In this document: piece by piece, positions 20,494 through 30,500 of the stretch
How positions within the stretch are numbered: the first letter of the stretch is position 1
How the letters are laid out: each line of letters opens with the position of its first letter
From: Verrucomicrobiales bacterium
Lineage (GTDB): Bacteria; Verrucomicrobiota; Verrucomicrobiia; Verrucomicrobiales; DEV007
Direction of reading: 5' to 3'
DNA: 64,000 nucleotides
Assembly: GCA_002726915.1 (NCBI GenBank)
Contig: PBSY01000058.1
Span: forward strand, 52,101 to 116,100
Notes under the pieces: model-generated
Seen by the model: only the letters and a program-made list of their open reading frames with translations
What the model was told of the DNA's origin: nothing
The model's database searches: none
Made by a program: the position numbers and the translations under genes

Positions 20494-22103
20494 AGCGAAA
20501 TTGGTCAATCAATCGACGTACCTTTCTGCGTGGTGCTTTCGGCGCTGCCGTTCCACTTCCTTTTCTCAATCTGATGGAGGCGAGTGCCGACTCCGGAGTC
20601 ACCAATCTCGCCGGTGACAACGCCCCACCGCTGCGCTTCATGTCACTCTTCAAGCCCAACGGAGTTCACCCACCCTCCTGGAATATCAATGGCGGCACCG
20701 AGAACGACTTTCGCATGTCGCCGTTAATGGCTCCTTTTTCCCAGCACAAGGACGATCTGGTCATTTTGGATAATATGGGAGACTTCGGATTCTCGTCCCA
20801 CATGAATTCCACCCGTCGCTTTCTCAGCGGCCATCATCAAAACACCAGCGGAGCTTCGATGGATCAGCTAATCGCAGATCAGATTGGTGGAGATACCCCG
20901 CATCGTTCTCTCGAACTAACCACAGAAGGTCTTTTTACGGGACAGATTGACTGCAGCTATATTTCGTACGGTCCAGACGGTGAGCGTTTGCCTCGCGAAA
21001 GCGACCCACAACTCATCTTCGACCGTCTTTTCCGCCACCCACTTTCAGTTCCGTCAAAGCGCAGGGACATGAGCAGCCTGCTTGACCGTGTGAACGATGA
21101 CGTCAAGTTACTTCAACGCAAGGCGGGTAAGGAGGACCGAGATACTTTGGAGGAATACCTTACGGTGGTTCGAGAGACCGAGCAGCGAATCGGGCAGATT
21201 AACAAAAATGCGAAACCTTCCCCCATCAATTTCGAGGACATCGTTCGGCCACCGCTAGCAACCAATCTCGACGAGCAGGTCAATACAATGATCGACCTCA
21301 TTGCCCTCGCGCTCTGGACCGACTCCACTCGCTGCGCCACCTACATGCTAGGCAACAGCAACAGCCGTATAATTTTTGACTTCCTCGGGGTCAAGGAACA
21401 GCATCACTACCTTTCCCATTTTTTCCGCAACTTCAGCCGGGAAAATATTGACGGCCTCCTTAAAATCAGCCTCTGGCACATGGAGAAGTTCGACTACCTG
21501 CTTACCAAGCTGAAATCTTACAAAGACCAGGAAGGAAGCCTACTGGATCACACCGTTGTTCTCTTCGGTTCGGGCATGGGCCACTCTGACAACCACACTG
21601 CTCAGCGCATCCCCACGATTCTAGCGGGTCAGGGCGGCGGCATGCTTAAGACAGGGCGCTATCTCCGTTATTCCAAAAACCAAGAACTGGGCGATCTTCA
21701 TCTCACTTTGATGCAGGGATTTGGAATTCCGATTGATTCCTATGCCAATTCAGGCACCCCGTTACAAGGCCTCGACGGCAGCCCCTTTGATGAATATCGC
21801 GAGCGCTCCTTCGAAAGTTGGATCAAGTTGTCCAGCGGTAGAATCATCGTACAGGGCCGGCTCGTCATGTCTGAGAATCTAGACGAAGCCAAGACCTTCT
21901 ACATGGAAGTAGACGGCAAAGATCCTGTCCGCGTTGACGTTAGCTTTCGCGACTTTCACGATTTTAACCTCCCCTATCATGTCGGTACCCCGATCGTCCT
22001 GACAGGGAACCGCGAAGAGAAAAATGGTCAATTACTCATGACCAAAGTGAGCGACCTCAAGTCAGTCTTCGGCAAGAGTAACCCTGGAAGACAGAGAGGC
22101 TAA
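20490..22103 (+). CDS. DUF1552 family protein (Tat signal)
   Basis: 'INRRTFLRGAFGAAVPLPFLNLM'; 4-nt overlap with upstream DUF1592 gene. Confidence 0.9.
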   Translation: MKRNWSINRRTFLRGAFGAAVPLPFLNLMEASADSGVTNLAGDNAPPLRFMSLFKPNGVHPPSWNINGGTENDFRMSPLMAPFSQHKDDLVILDNMGDFGFSSHMNSTRRFLSGHHQNTSGASMDQLIADQIGGDTPHRSLELTTEGLFTGQIDCSYISYGPDGERLPRESDPQLIFDRLFRHPLSVPSKRRDMSSLLDRVNDDVKLLQRKAGKEDRDTLEEYLTVVRETEQRIGQINKNAKPSPINFEDIVRPPLATNLDEQVNTMIDLIALALWTDSTRCATYMLGNSNSRIIFDFLGVKEQHHYLSHFFRNFSRENIDGLLKISLWHMEKFDYLLTKLKSYKDQEGSLLDHTVVLFGSGMGHSDNHTAQRIPTILAGQGGGMLKTGRYLRYSKNQELGDLHLTLMQGFGIPIDSYANSGTPLQGLDGSPFDEYRERSFESWIKLSSGRIIVQGRLVMSENLDEAKTFYMEVDGKDPVRVDVSFRDFHDFNLPYHVGTPIVLTGNREEKNGQLLMTKVSDLKSVFGKSNPGRQRG

Positions 22104-22224
22104 TTTGAGTCAGTTCCTCAAAAACAGAGGCGTTCGACCCGCTTATGATGGAAAAGGAACAGAAATAGCTTTGCTCCACTCACTGCAGACCTCGCAGAAA
22201 TAGGTGGTTTCACGGCATTCAGAC

Positions 22225-23643
22225 ATGAGCAGACTTTTTTTTATCTTTCTTGCCGCAACTTCACTGCTCGTGACTCAACCGACATACGGAAAACCTAACA
22301 TCGTTTTATTTCTTGCTGACGACCTTGGATGGACCGGCCTCTCATGCTTCGGTAGCGACTTTTACGAGACTCCGCATCTCGACAAACTCGCAGAAAAAGG
22401 CATGAAGTTCACCGACGCCTATTCTGGATGCACCGTTTGCTCGCCATCACGCGCCGCCATCATGACCGGATTAACTCCGGCCAAACTTCATCTCACTACT
22501 TTCATTCCTGGACAAAATCGCCCTTTCGCCAAACTGAATAACCCTAACTGGACCCTCGGTCTTGAGGATAAATACATCACCGTCGCGGAAGCGCTAAAAT
22601 ACGGTGGTTACCGAACGTGGCAGATTGGGAAGTGGCACCTCGACTTTCCCGGAGAATCCGTTGGTCCAACCGGGCACGGCTTCGATTTCTCCCAAGATCG
22701 CCCTGCCGGATCCCAGGGTCATTTCCTTTCCGACGAGGCTGCAGGAGATCTCGGATTGGACAGTAACTATGCAACCGACTACTTCGGGAAACTCGCTGCC
22801 AAGAAAATAGCGGATGAAAGTGCGGATCCCTTCTTCCTCTATTTCGCCTTTCACGTGCCCCACACGCCAGTGACCGGTCGCAAAGATCTTTCGGCCTATT
22901 TCGGAGGTAAAATTTCGGACGGTCTCCTCCACCACAATGCCAACTATGCCGCCATGGTGAAGAGCATGGACGATGCTGTTGGTAAAGTGGTCGAAGCCCT
23001 TGATGCAAGTGGGCAGGCCGATAACACCCTCATTATCTTCACTTCGGATAATGGAGGCCTAACACAACGCTACGGAAAACACGATAATTTCACAGAGAAT
23101 CTACCTCTCCGCCGCGGCAAAGGCTCTGCTTACGAGGGCGGCACGAGAGTGCCAACTATTGTTTACTGGCCCGAGGTGGTTAAACCCGGAACGATTTGCG
23201 ACGAACCCATCATAGGACATGATTTCTACCCTACGCTGCTCGAGATTACCGGCATCAAAGGCAACGAAGAACACAACGAAATCATGGAAGGCGTCAGTAT
23301 CACTTCTCTTCTCAAAGACTCAGAAGCCACTCTCGAACGCGATCTCTTCTGGCACTTCCCTCACTACCACGCTGGAGGTGATAGCCCCTACTCTTCCATT
23401 CGATCCAAAGACTGGCGTCTTGTTGATTTCTTTGAGGACGGCTCCATCGAACTTTACAATCTCAAGAACGATATCGGCGAATCCCACAATCTAGCAGCCA
23501 ATAATCCAGAGATCGCTGAAGAATTGCATCAACGGCTCAAGCGTTGGCGGGAGGACGTCGGCGCTCAAATGATGACCAAAAATCCTAACTTTGACCCGGA
23601 GCGTCAGACAGAGGTGGTCAAAGGTAAACGGAAAAAGAAGTAG
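22225..23643 (+). CDS. Sulfatase (CSPSR motif)
   Basis: 'KPNIVLFLADDLGWTGLSCFGSDFYETPHLDKLAEKG...TVCSPSRAAIMTGLTPAKLHLT'. Confidence 0.94.
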   Translation: MSRLFFIFLAATSLLVTQPTYGKPNIVLFLADDLGWTGLSCFGSDFYETPHLDKLAEKGMKFTDAYSGCTVCSPSRAAIMTGLTPAKLHLTTFIPGQNRPFAKLNNPNWTLGLEDKYITVAEALKYGGYRTWQIGKWHLDFPGESVGPTGHGFDFSQDRPAGSQGHFLSDEAAGDLGLDSNYATDYFGKLAAKKIADESADPFFLYFAFHVPHTPVTGRKDLSAYFGGKISDGLLHHNANYAAMVKSMDDAVGKVVEALDASGQADNTLIIFTSDNGGLTQRYGKHDNFTENLPLRRGKGSAYEGGTRVPTIVYWPEVVKPGTICDEPIIGHDFYPTLLEITGIKGNEEHNEIMEGVSITSLLKDSEATLERDLFWHFPHYHAGGDSPYSSIRSKDWRLVDFFEDGSIELYNLKNDIGESHNLAANNPEIAEELHQRLKRWREDVGAQMMTKNPNFDPERQTEVVKGKRKKK

Positions 23644-23739
23644 ACCTAATCTGCATAGCGGAGATTTTTCAATCGTCTTTCTTCAACGCAGCGTGTCAGC
23701 CTAAGCTTTCATGTCGCTTGAAACCACAAGACAAAACTA

Positions 23740-24036
23740 ATGAAAATCTCCCTGAGACTTCTCCTCCTCGCAACCAGCGCCCTCGGAATTTCCCTGGCAA
23801 ATACGGCATGCACCCCAACCGAAGCAGCCCTCGTCGGAGCTGCTGCCGGAGCGGTAGTCGGCTATGCCGTAGCCGACGATCACAACGACGAGACCAATTA
23901 CCATGGTGGAAGCTACTACAGCGGAAACTACCGAAGCAGAAGCTACTACAACGACGGTTATCATTACCACAGAAGTTACCGCGGTGGTGGCTATAACAAT
24001 CGCAGGGGTTACTATGGAGGCGGCTATTGCTACTAA
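23740..24036 (+). CDS. Small secreted Gly/Tyr/Asn-rich protein with glycine-zipper-like segment
   Basis: Signal-like N-terminus, 'GAAAGAVVGYAVA', then low-complexity 'NYHGGSYYSGNYRSRSYYNDGYHYHRSYRGGGYNNRRGYYGGGYCY'. Confidence 0.65.
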   Translation: MKISLRLLLLATSALGISLANTACTPTEAALVGAAAGAVVGYAVADDHNDETNYHGGSYYSGNYRSRSYYNDGYHYHRSYRGGGYNNRRGYYGGGYCY

Positions 24037-24128
24037 CTGATCGACCTTCCGCTTTCGCTCCATTTCGCTCGTGTCGAATCAGACTTACAAGCGAGGCGGT
24101 TATCCACCACAAAAACATAAAGAGGCTC

Positions 24129-25013
24129 TCAATCCTCTGCCAGCACTAACATCTCTCCGGTCTCTGGATTTAATAAAGTCGGATCTCCTTTCAAAAAACC
24201 TAGCTCTGAGAGAAATTTATCGGCAGAAATTAAGGTGAGATCGGCCCAAGGTTGCGAGTTGAAGAAAGCGTGTTTTTCTCCCTCTGCGATCTCCATCTTA
24301 ATTTCGGTTCCCTCTAATCGTTTCCACTTCTCATAGGTGGGGTTCCAACCCTCTAGCCATTTTTTGTCCTCACTTCCGAAAAACACGATCGCCGGCGGCG
24401 CTCCGGGTTTCAGGTGTCGAATAAAGTCGATTTCCGGATCTGCGGCATCAATGCTACTAAGCGCAGGATTAAACAGAACCTTCGCTGCGACAGAAGTGTC
24501 AATGTCCTTCGGATCGTTCGGGTCATTTAATCCCGGGTTGCTGGTTGCAATCAGACTGATGTGTCCCCCTGCTGAACCGCCTGCTGCGACGAGACGATTC
24601 GGGTCAACACCAAACTCCTCTGCATTCTGTTTCACCCAGCGGATTGCGCTCTTTGCATCAGGGATACAAACTCGCTTTCGGGAAAAGTTGCCTTTGCGCG
24701 CTTCTTCTCGCGCTTGCTTCGCTGCCAGACGGTAGGTGACCGTCACTGCAACGAGGCCTCGACTCGCAAAGTAGTCACACTGATACTTGAAAGCATCGCG
24801 GGTTCCACCCCCCCATCCCCCGCCATGAAAGAAAATAATCGCCGGGACCGGATCGCTAGACAAATCGTGCCTTTCTGGGAAGTAGACCTCCAGTTCACGC
24901 TTTATACCGTCAATTTCTTTGTAGGTATAAACTTTACCATCAGGACCGGACACTCTCTCAGCGTGAGCCAGATGAACAATAAGGGAAATCAAAACCAGAG
25001 GAACACATCTCAT
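24129..25013 (-). CDS. Alpha/beta hydrolase (BD-FAE/carboxylesterase-like)
   Basis: 'FFHGGGWGGGTRDAFKYQCDYFASRGLVAVTVTYRLA', 'AAGGSAGGHISL'. Confidence 0.9.
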   Translation of the reverse strand: MRCVPLVLISLIVHLAHAERVSGPDGKVYTYKEIDGIKRELEVYFPERHDLSSDPVPAIIFFHGGGWGGGTRDAFKYQCDYFASRGLVAVTVTYRLAAKQAREEARKGNFSRKRVCIPDAKSAIRWVKQNAEEFGVDPNRLVAAGGSAGGHISLIATSNPGLNDPNDPKDIDTSVAAKVLFNPALSSIDAADPEIDFIRHLKPGAPPAIVFFGSEDKKWLEGWNPTYEKWKRLEGTEIKMEIAEGEKHAFFNSQPWADLTLISADKFLSELGFLKGDPTLLNPETGEMLVLAED

Positions 25014-25155
25014 TGGCGACTACCTATCAAATTAGACGTTTGAACGCTAGTAATCTGTTTTGCGCATCTCCAGCGGCGTTATGGAGGCTGAAAAATTATT
25101 GCTCTTCTCAACGGAAGCGAAGACCCTCCCTTAAAGAAATTCCCTGATCCAAGCC

Positions 25156-26619
25156 ATGCTAAAATCACTTTACCAGCAGACCACGAAGCCCTTCTCGCTT
25201 TTCTCTCTCGTACTATTCTTAGCCGGAACCGATTGTTACATCGGGCTAGCCAAGGACCCAATTACAGAGGAGGAAACCTCGCCGGTTATGCTCGACCTCG
25301 ACCCCTATCTGATCGACGCCCTCTACGGGCGTGAAAGCGGCGGAAAGACAGGACGTTTTGGCAAAGAAGGCGGAATGGCTGATCTCCTCACCGAGCCTGC
25401 CTTCATCGAGTTGATCAAAAAACATGACCTAAAGCTTTTTAACGGCCCTGTGATCGGTGACATCTCCCCCACCTCGGCAAAATTCTGGGTTCGCACCGCC
25501 GGGCCTGCCACCGTCCAGATCAAAATAGGGAATCAGTCTTCGGAGTCCTTCACTACGTCCGAAACGAATGACTTCACTGCAGTAATGAACGTTGAAAGTC
25601 TAGAGCCATTTACCGACCATGCCTACTCGGTGATCCTCGATGGGAAGTTAATTCAGAAAGAGACTTACCATTTCCGGACCGCTCCCGAAAAAGAGCAGGA
25701 GGTCGAATTCCATGTCACTTTTGGTTCAGGATCTCGTTATGTCCCAAAGAACGAGTACGCGTGGAGCACCATGGCTGCGCAGCGTCCCCTCGCCTACTTG
25801 GGCCTTGGAGACAACGTCTACATCGACGTCGTCGATCACCGGGGAGCCCAACGCTTTTTTTATTATCGCCGCTACCTCAGTCCAGCGTATGCCGAGCTCG
25901 CTGCCGGCTCGGCACTGTATGGGATTTGGGATGACCACGACATGGCCATGAACGATGACGCCGGAGGTTCTGGTATGAGGCACTCGTGGAAGATGCCGAA
26001 CTGGAAAGTCTTTACCGAAAACTGGAATAACCCTCACTACGGAGGCGGTGAGACGATGCCCGGCACTTGGCACAGCTTTTCACTGGGTGACGTCGACTTT
26101 TTCATGACTGATGGCCGATTCTATCGCGACAAGGGAGATAAGACCATGCTGGGTCCAGACCAGAAGAAGTGGCTTAAAAAAGAACTCTCTAAGGCCACCG
26201 GAAAATTTAAAGTCATCGCTTCAGGAACCATGTTTGCGGACGGAGCTGATAAGGACGGTAAAGATTCCTGGGCCGGAGACTGGTCACGCGAGGAGCGCGA
26301 TGAGATTTTCGACCTTATCACTGAAAAGAGGATCGATGGCGTTCTCCTCATTGCCGGTGACCGCCACCGCTCTGATATCTGGAAAACCGAACGCCCCGGC
26401 TACCCGCTCTATGAATTTGTCTCGGCCAAAGTGACCAACCTGCACACCCACAGGACATACGACAACGCTGTCTGGTCCTATAATGAGGGCAACTTCTGGG
26501 GTCAGCTTAATTTCGACCTGACCCTGAAGGATCCCATCATGACCTTCCGTTGCGTCAACATCACTGGCAAAGTGGTCAAAGAATTTCCGATCAAGCTCAG
26601 CGAAATTAGCCACGAGTGA
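25156..26619 (+). CDS. PhoD-like alkaline phosphatase/metallophosphatase
   Basis: 'GPVIGDISPTSAKFWVRTAGPATVQIKIG', 'LGLGDNVYIDV', 'YGIWDDHDMAMND', 'LLIAGDRHRSD'. Confidence 0.88.
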   Translation: MLKSLYQQTTKPFSLFSLVLFLAGTDCYIGLAKDPITEEETSPVMLDLDPYLIDALYGRESGGKTGRFGKEGGMADLLTEPAFIELIKKHDLKLFNGPVIGDISPTSAKFWVRTAGPATVQIKIGNQSSESFTTSETNDFTAVMNVESLEPFTDHAYSVILDGKLIQKETYHFRTAPEKEQEVEFHVTFGSGSRYVPKNEYAWSTMAAQRPLAYLGLGDNVYIDVVDHRGAQRFFYYRRYLSPAYAELAAGSALYGIWDDHDMAMNDDAGGSGMRHSWKMPNWKVFTENWNNPHYGGGETMPGTWHSFSLGDVDFFMTDGRFYRDKGDKTMLGPDQKKWLKKELSKATGKFKVIASGTMFADGADKDGKDSWAGDWSREERDEIFDLITEKRIDGVLLIAGDRHRSDIWKTERPGYPLYEFVSAKVTNLHTHRTYDNAVWSYNEGNFWGQLNFDLTLKDPIMTFRCVNITGKVVKEFPIKLSEISHE

Positions 26620-26675
26620 CCGCGATACCGGGAATACCAATTGTTAAGTCTCTCTTCGATACTATCTAATAAAGG

Positions 26676-27398
26676 ATGCACCAAATCATCATGATCAAAA
26701 CTATGAGCAAACTCCCCTACTTCATGCTGACAGCTGCCCTGGCATTTTCGATTTCCGGCGTTGCCGAAGAAAATGACGGCGGATGGATTTCCCTCTTCGA
26801 CGGAAAGACTCTCAATGGCTGGAAAGGCTACAACGACGCCGAGATCAATGGCAAGTGGATGGCGAAGGACGGTACACTTCATCTCGACAGCGTTCCGGAT
26901 TCTAAGCCCTACACTAATATCATAACCGAGCAGCAATTTGACGACTTCGATCTCCTTTTCGAATGGAAAATCGAGAAGGGCACCAACTCGGGCGTCATGT
27001 TTCACGTCGGTGAAGGCCCGCCTCAGCCCTACCTTACCGGCCCCGAGTATCAAGTGCTCGACAACGAAGGATTTCGCAACGGTAAGGGTGAACCCGTTAC
27101 TGAGGCGGAGAAGACCGGCTCTCACTATGCCGTTGAACCGGCCACCAGCGATGAGACCAAGCCCATCGGGGAGTGGAACCAAAGTCGCATCGTGGTAAAA
27201 GGCAACCACGTCGAATATTACACAAACGGCGTTAAGACTGCCAATTACAAGATGCACAGTGAGAAATGGAAAGGGCAGATCGCCAACGCCAAATTCTCCA
27301 AGTGGAAAGACTACGCCACTCTCGGCAAAGGCCATATCGGCCTCCAGGATCACGGACATAAAGTCTGGTTCCGAAATCTCAAGATTAAGGAGCTGTAG
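26676..27398 (+). CDS. DUF1080 (3-keto-disaccharide hydrolase-like) protein
   Basis: 'GWISLFDGKTLNGWKGYNDAEINGKWMAKDGTLHLD...FEWKIEKGTNSGVMFHVGEG...HIGLQDHGHKVWFRNLKIKEL'. Confidence 0.93.
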   Translation: MHQIIMIKTMSKLPYFMLTAALAFSISGVAEENDGGWISLFDGKTLNGWKGYNDAEINGKWMAKDGTLHLDSVPDSKPYTNIITEQQFDDFDLLFEWKIEKGTNSGVMFHVGEGPPQPYLTGPEYQVLDNEGFRNGKGEPVTEAEKTGSHYAVEPATSDETKPIGEWNQSRIVVKGNHVEYYTNGVKTANYKMHSEKWKGQIANAKFSKWKDYATLGKGHIGLQDHGHKVWFRNLKIKEL

Positions 27399-27426
27399 GC
27401 TCAATTTTCAGAACCCAAATTTTCTT

Positions 27427-27470
27427 CAGGGTTAAGTCTCGCCCGAGGGTGGACTTAGCCCTGTTTATTT
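27427..27470 (+). terminator. Rho-independent terminator downstream of the DUF1080 gene
   Basis: CAGGGTTAAGTC (27427-27438) pairs with GACTTAGCCCTG (27452-27463), 12-bp stem with one G-T wobble, followed by TTTATTTTTA. Confidence 0.75.
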
Positions 27471-27578
27471 TTAACTTCAACCATCTTAGGCGATACGCGC
27501 TGGCGGGCAGTGTTTCAGCGCCTTGATTCATTTCCTAACAGTCCTGTCTTTTTTGCAGAATCCACCTTTCCTGCTACC

Positions 27579-30500
27579 TCATTCCACCTTCAGCACCCCG
27601 TTCATAATCATCCAGTGACCAGGGAAGGTGCAGAGATAAGGGTAGTCGCCGGGCTTATCCGGCACGTCGAAGTAGATCGTAGCTTCCTCGTTTGGGTTGA
27701 CCATGTCCGTCCACACGAGGACTTCGTCCGACCCCGGCACATAATGACGAGCGAGCCCTTGGGGGTCAGTGATCATAAGGTTGGCCAGTTCTCCTACCCT
27801 TTGGAGACTGCCGGGTTGTGTGAGGATCCAGTTATGAGGCAAAACGTCGGGATTGACGAAAGTCAGGCTGATTCGCTCTCCAGCTTTGGCGCGGAGTTCC
27901 TTCTGCACGAACTGGAGGCCGGACTCCGCTTCAACCCGGATCTCGCGACCTGCTTTGCCTGCTGCCCACGGGTTCGGCTCCGAAGCTTCCGGCACGAGCG
28001 CGTTTGATGGCACGGCGGGTTTCGCTTTCTCAATTGCTGTGTAGCCCGGAAAGGCAGTGAAGGGTTCGCCGAGTTCGTGCAGGGTAAGGAAAAAATCCTG
28101 CCCGGTGGCGAGTCGCAAGTGAACCTGGTTGGCGGGGGTGAGTTGGGGAATCTCGACGAAGAGGGCGCAACCTTTCTCAAGCCGGTGCAGGCCGCGTATC
28201 GCGAGCGGGTCGTGGCCGGGAGTATCGGGATAGCGCAGGGAAAACTCGGGAGAGCCATAAGCGGCGCTGTATCGGTAGTTCCAACACTGCGCAAATGTTT
28301 CGTCGGGCGACGCTGCGGACGCGGGGAAAGGCTGATCGAAACGGATGAGAATGCCGTTTTCCCGAGTCTCGAACCCTACGGGAACTGGACTGCCGCCGGT
28401 GAAGCGGACCCGCTGGAAGCACCCGTCGATCGGAGCGTAGTTTCCCCAGCCGAGCAAACCGCTGACATAGAGCTGACCATCGAGAGGATGGAACCGGGCG
28501 CACTGTGGACCGGAGTCGAAGTTCCCCGTGATCTTCATCGTGGCGGCCTGCCAGCGGTCGTTAACCTGCTCACGCATCACAAGCCAGGCGCTGGCCCCAC
28601 CGGAGGATAGGTGAACAAGATTGCCGTCTCCGGCAAGCGGTGCCCACTTCTCGCCGCTAATGAAAGCCTGGCTGCTCGAGCTGTTGTCTTCGCCACGCGG
28701 CAGGTAGAGGAGCGGCGGTTCGGGGTCTTGTCCATCTTTCGGGCCACCTGCGCCAAAATGGGCGCCTTCGTTCCTGCCCAACTCGACCTGAAAGACACTC
28801 GATGCCGGTGTCCAGACACCCTCCTGACCGCTTGTGGTGAGAAAACGTCCGTCGGGGGACATTGCAAGACCATTCGGATTGCGGAATCCGGTGGCGAGCA
28901 CTTCGACGCTATTGTCAGCAGAGATGCGGCAGAGACCTTCGTTGCCTGAGGTGTAAATCCACCGACCTTCGAGGTTCTGTTCAAGTCCGACGACGAAATT
29001 GTGACCGCCGATCGAAGTCTCCATCGCATTTGTGACGCACTCATAGTAGTCTGTTTCATCGTCGCCGTTGAGATCATGGAGGCAAGTGATCTGATCACGG
29101 CCGATGACGTGGACTTTCCCGTCGACGATCTTCATTCCGAGTGGCTGATGCAGGCCCGAGGCAAAGCGTTTCCAGCGCAGCGTCTCCAGCGTTTCATCGA
29201 TGCCGCGCACGAGCCAGACCTCGCCGGTCATCGTGCAGACAGCAGCGCTGCCATCATCAAAGAAGTCGTGGGCGGTGAGGTAAAAAACAGTACCGTAAGG
29301 ATTCTCAATGGGAAGCGTGAGGCGATCCGTCGCAAAGGGTTGTCCAGTTCCGGTTTCGCCGCGGGTCTTGATCCATTCCGGCCATTGGGGCGGGCCTCCC
29401 AGAGTCAACGGCGCAAGGGCCTCCCTCCCGTCACCACGGACATTGAGCAATTGCCGACCGTCTTCGTTTTCGTAGGCAAAGACAACCTCCTTTCCATGGC
29501 GATAGAAACCGAGGTAGCGCCCTTCTCTTTGCTGCTCTGATTTTGCAACGACCGTGCCGTCCATCGGAGCACCGACCATGAAGCCACGACGGCGATCGTT
29601 GAGCCTGACAAAGCCTCCCTCCCAAATGACAGGAAACGTGAGTCGCGTCGGATCGAAGACGGCGGCAAGGTTATCATAGCGCACGCAAACGCTCTTAGGG
29701 ATCCTGAGATTAGCTCCTTTGAAAACCCCACAGAAGACAGAGCCAAGATCGGACTTAGACCAACGATCGTCCACCCAGGTGTCTGCGTCATTCTGATTGC
29801 CCCAGTGCCCCTGCTGCCCGCCGTCCAATCCGGGAAAGGCAGAAATCAGTTCAGGCGGTGGGCTTTGCTTTCTGAAGTGCAGGGCTTGTTTGCCATAAAA
29901 ATCGAAGACCCGCTCGCGGTTCACGAACGCGTCCCGATGCTCGTAGTCCTCGGGATTCAGGGGCGCCAGATTGGGGGTAAAAGGCACAGGTGCCGGAGCC
30001 TCGGCGACGGAAGTTACGGCTGGGAGATCATCGAAATTCCAGAGGCCAAGGGTGCTACCCTCGCGCTCCCGCGGAGAATCACTGAGTTGTGGTTCCAATA
30101 CTCCGCGCGAAATACGGACGTCATCGATGAGGCCGTCGCAGCCAATCGTTCCTTCAACAAGCCGCCCGACCGCGTAGGACTCGACCCCGGCATGACGCAC
30201 TATCTCCGGCAGTTGGCCGGTTCGCCTTTCCAGCACGAGCTTGCCATCCACCCACAGCTTGACCTGCGCTTCATCGACGCTCGCGACGAGGTCATGCCAT
30301 TCGCCGTCGCAGATATCAATTTCGGAACGGTAGTCGCCGCCACGTCCAGGCATGTATAGGGCCAGAGTGCCGCGCTTGGCGAGGGTGTAAAGTTCCCAGT
30401 GGGTATCGGCCTTCTTTGGGTTGCAGGCAACGAGGATATTGAAACGCTCTTTTCGATCGAGCTTAGCGCGGCATTCAATTGTGAAAGGCAGGGCGTGATA

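Noticed and set aside
23696-24118. Overlapping ORFs around the small Gly/Tyr-rich gene (140, 108 and 92 aa)
   Set aside because: Products of low-complexity codons; only 23740-24036 has a credible signal peptide and composition.
26502-27404. 300-aa minus-strand ORF spanning the PhoD-like end and DUF1080 gene
   Set aside because: Antisense to two well-supported genes and crosses their intergenic gap; no family recognised.
27552-27563. TTGCAGAATCC, resembling the -35-like half of the ECF motif
   Set aside because: First base differs, no GATAT element at the right distance and no plus-strand gene immediately downstream.
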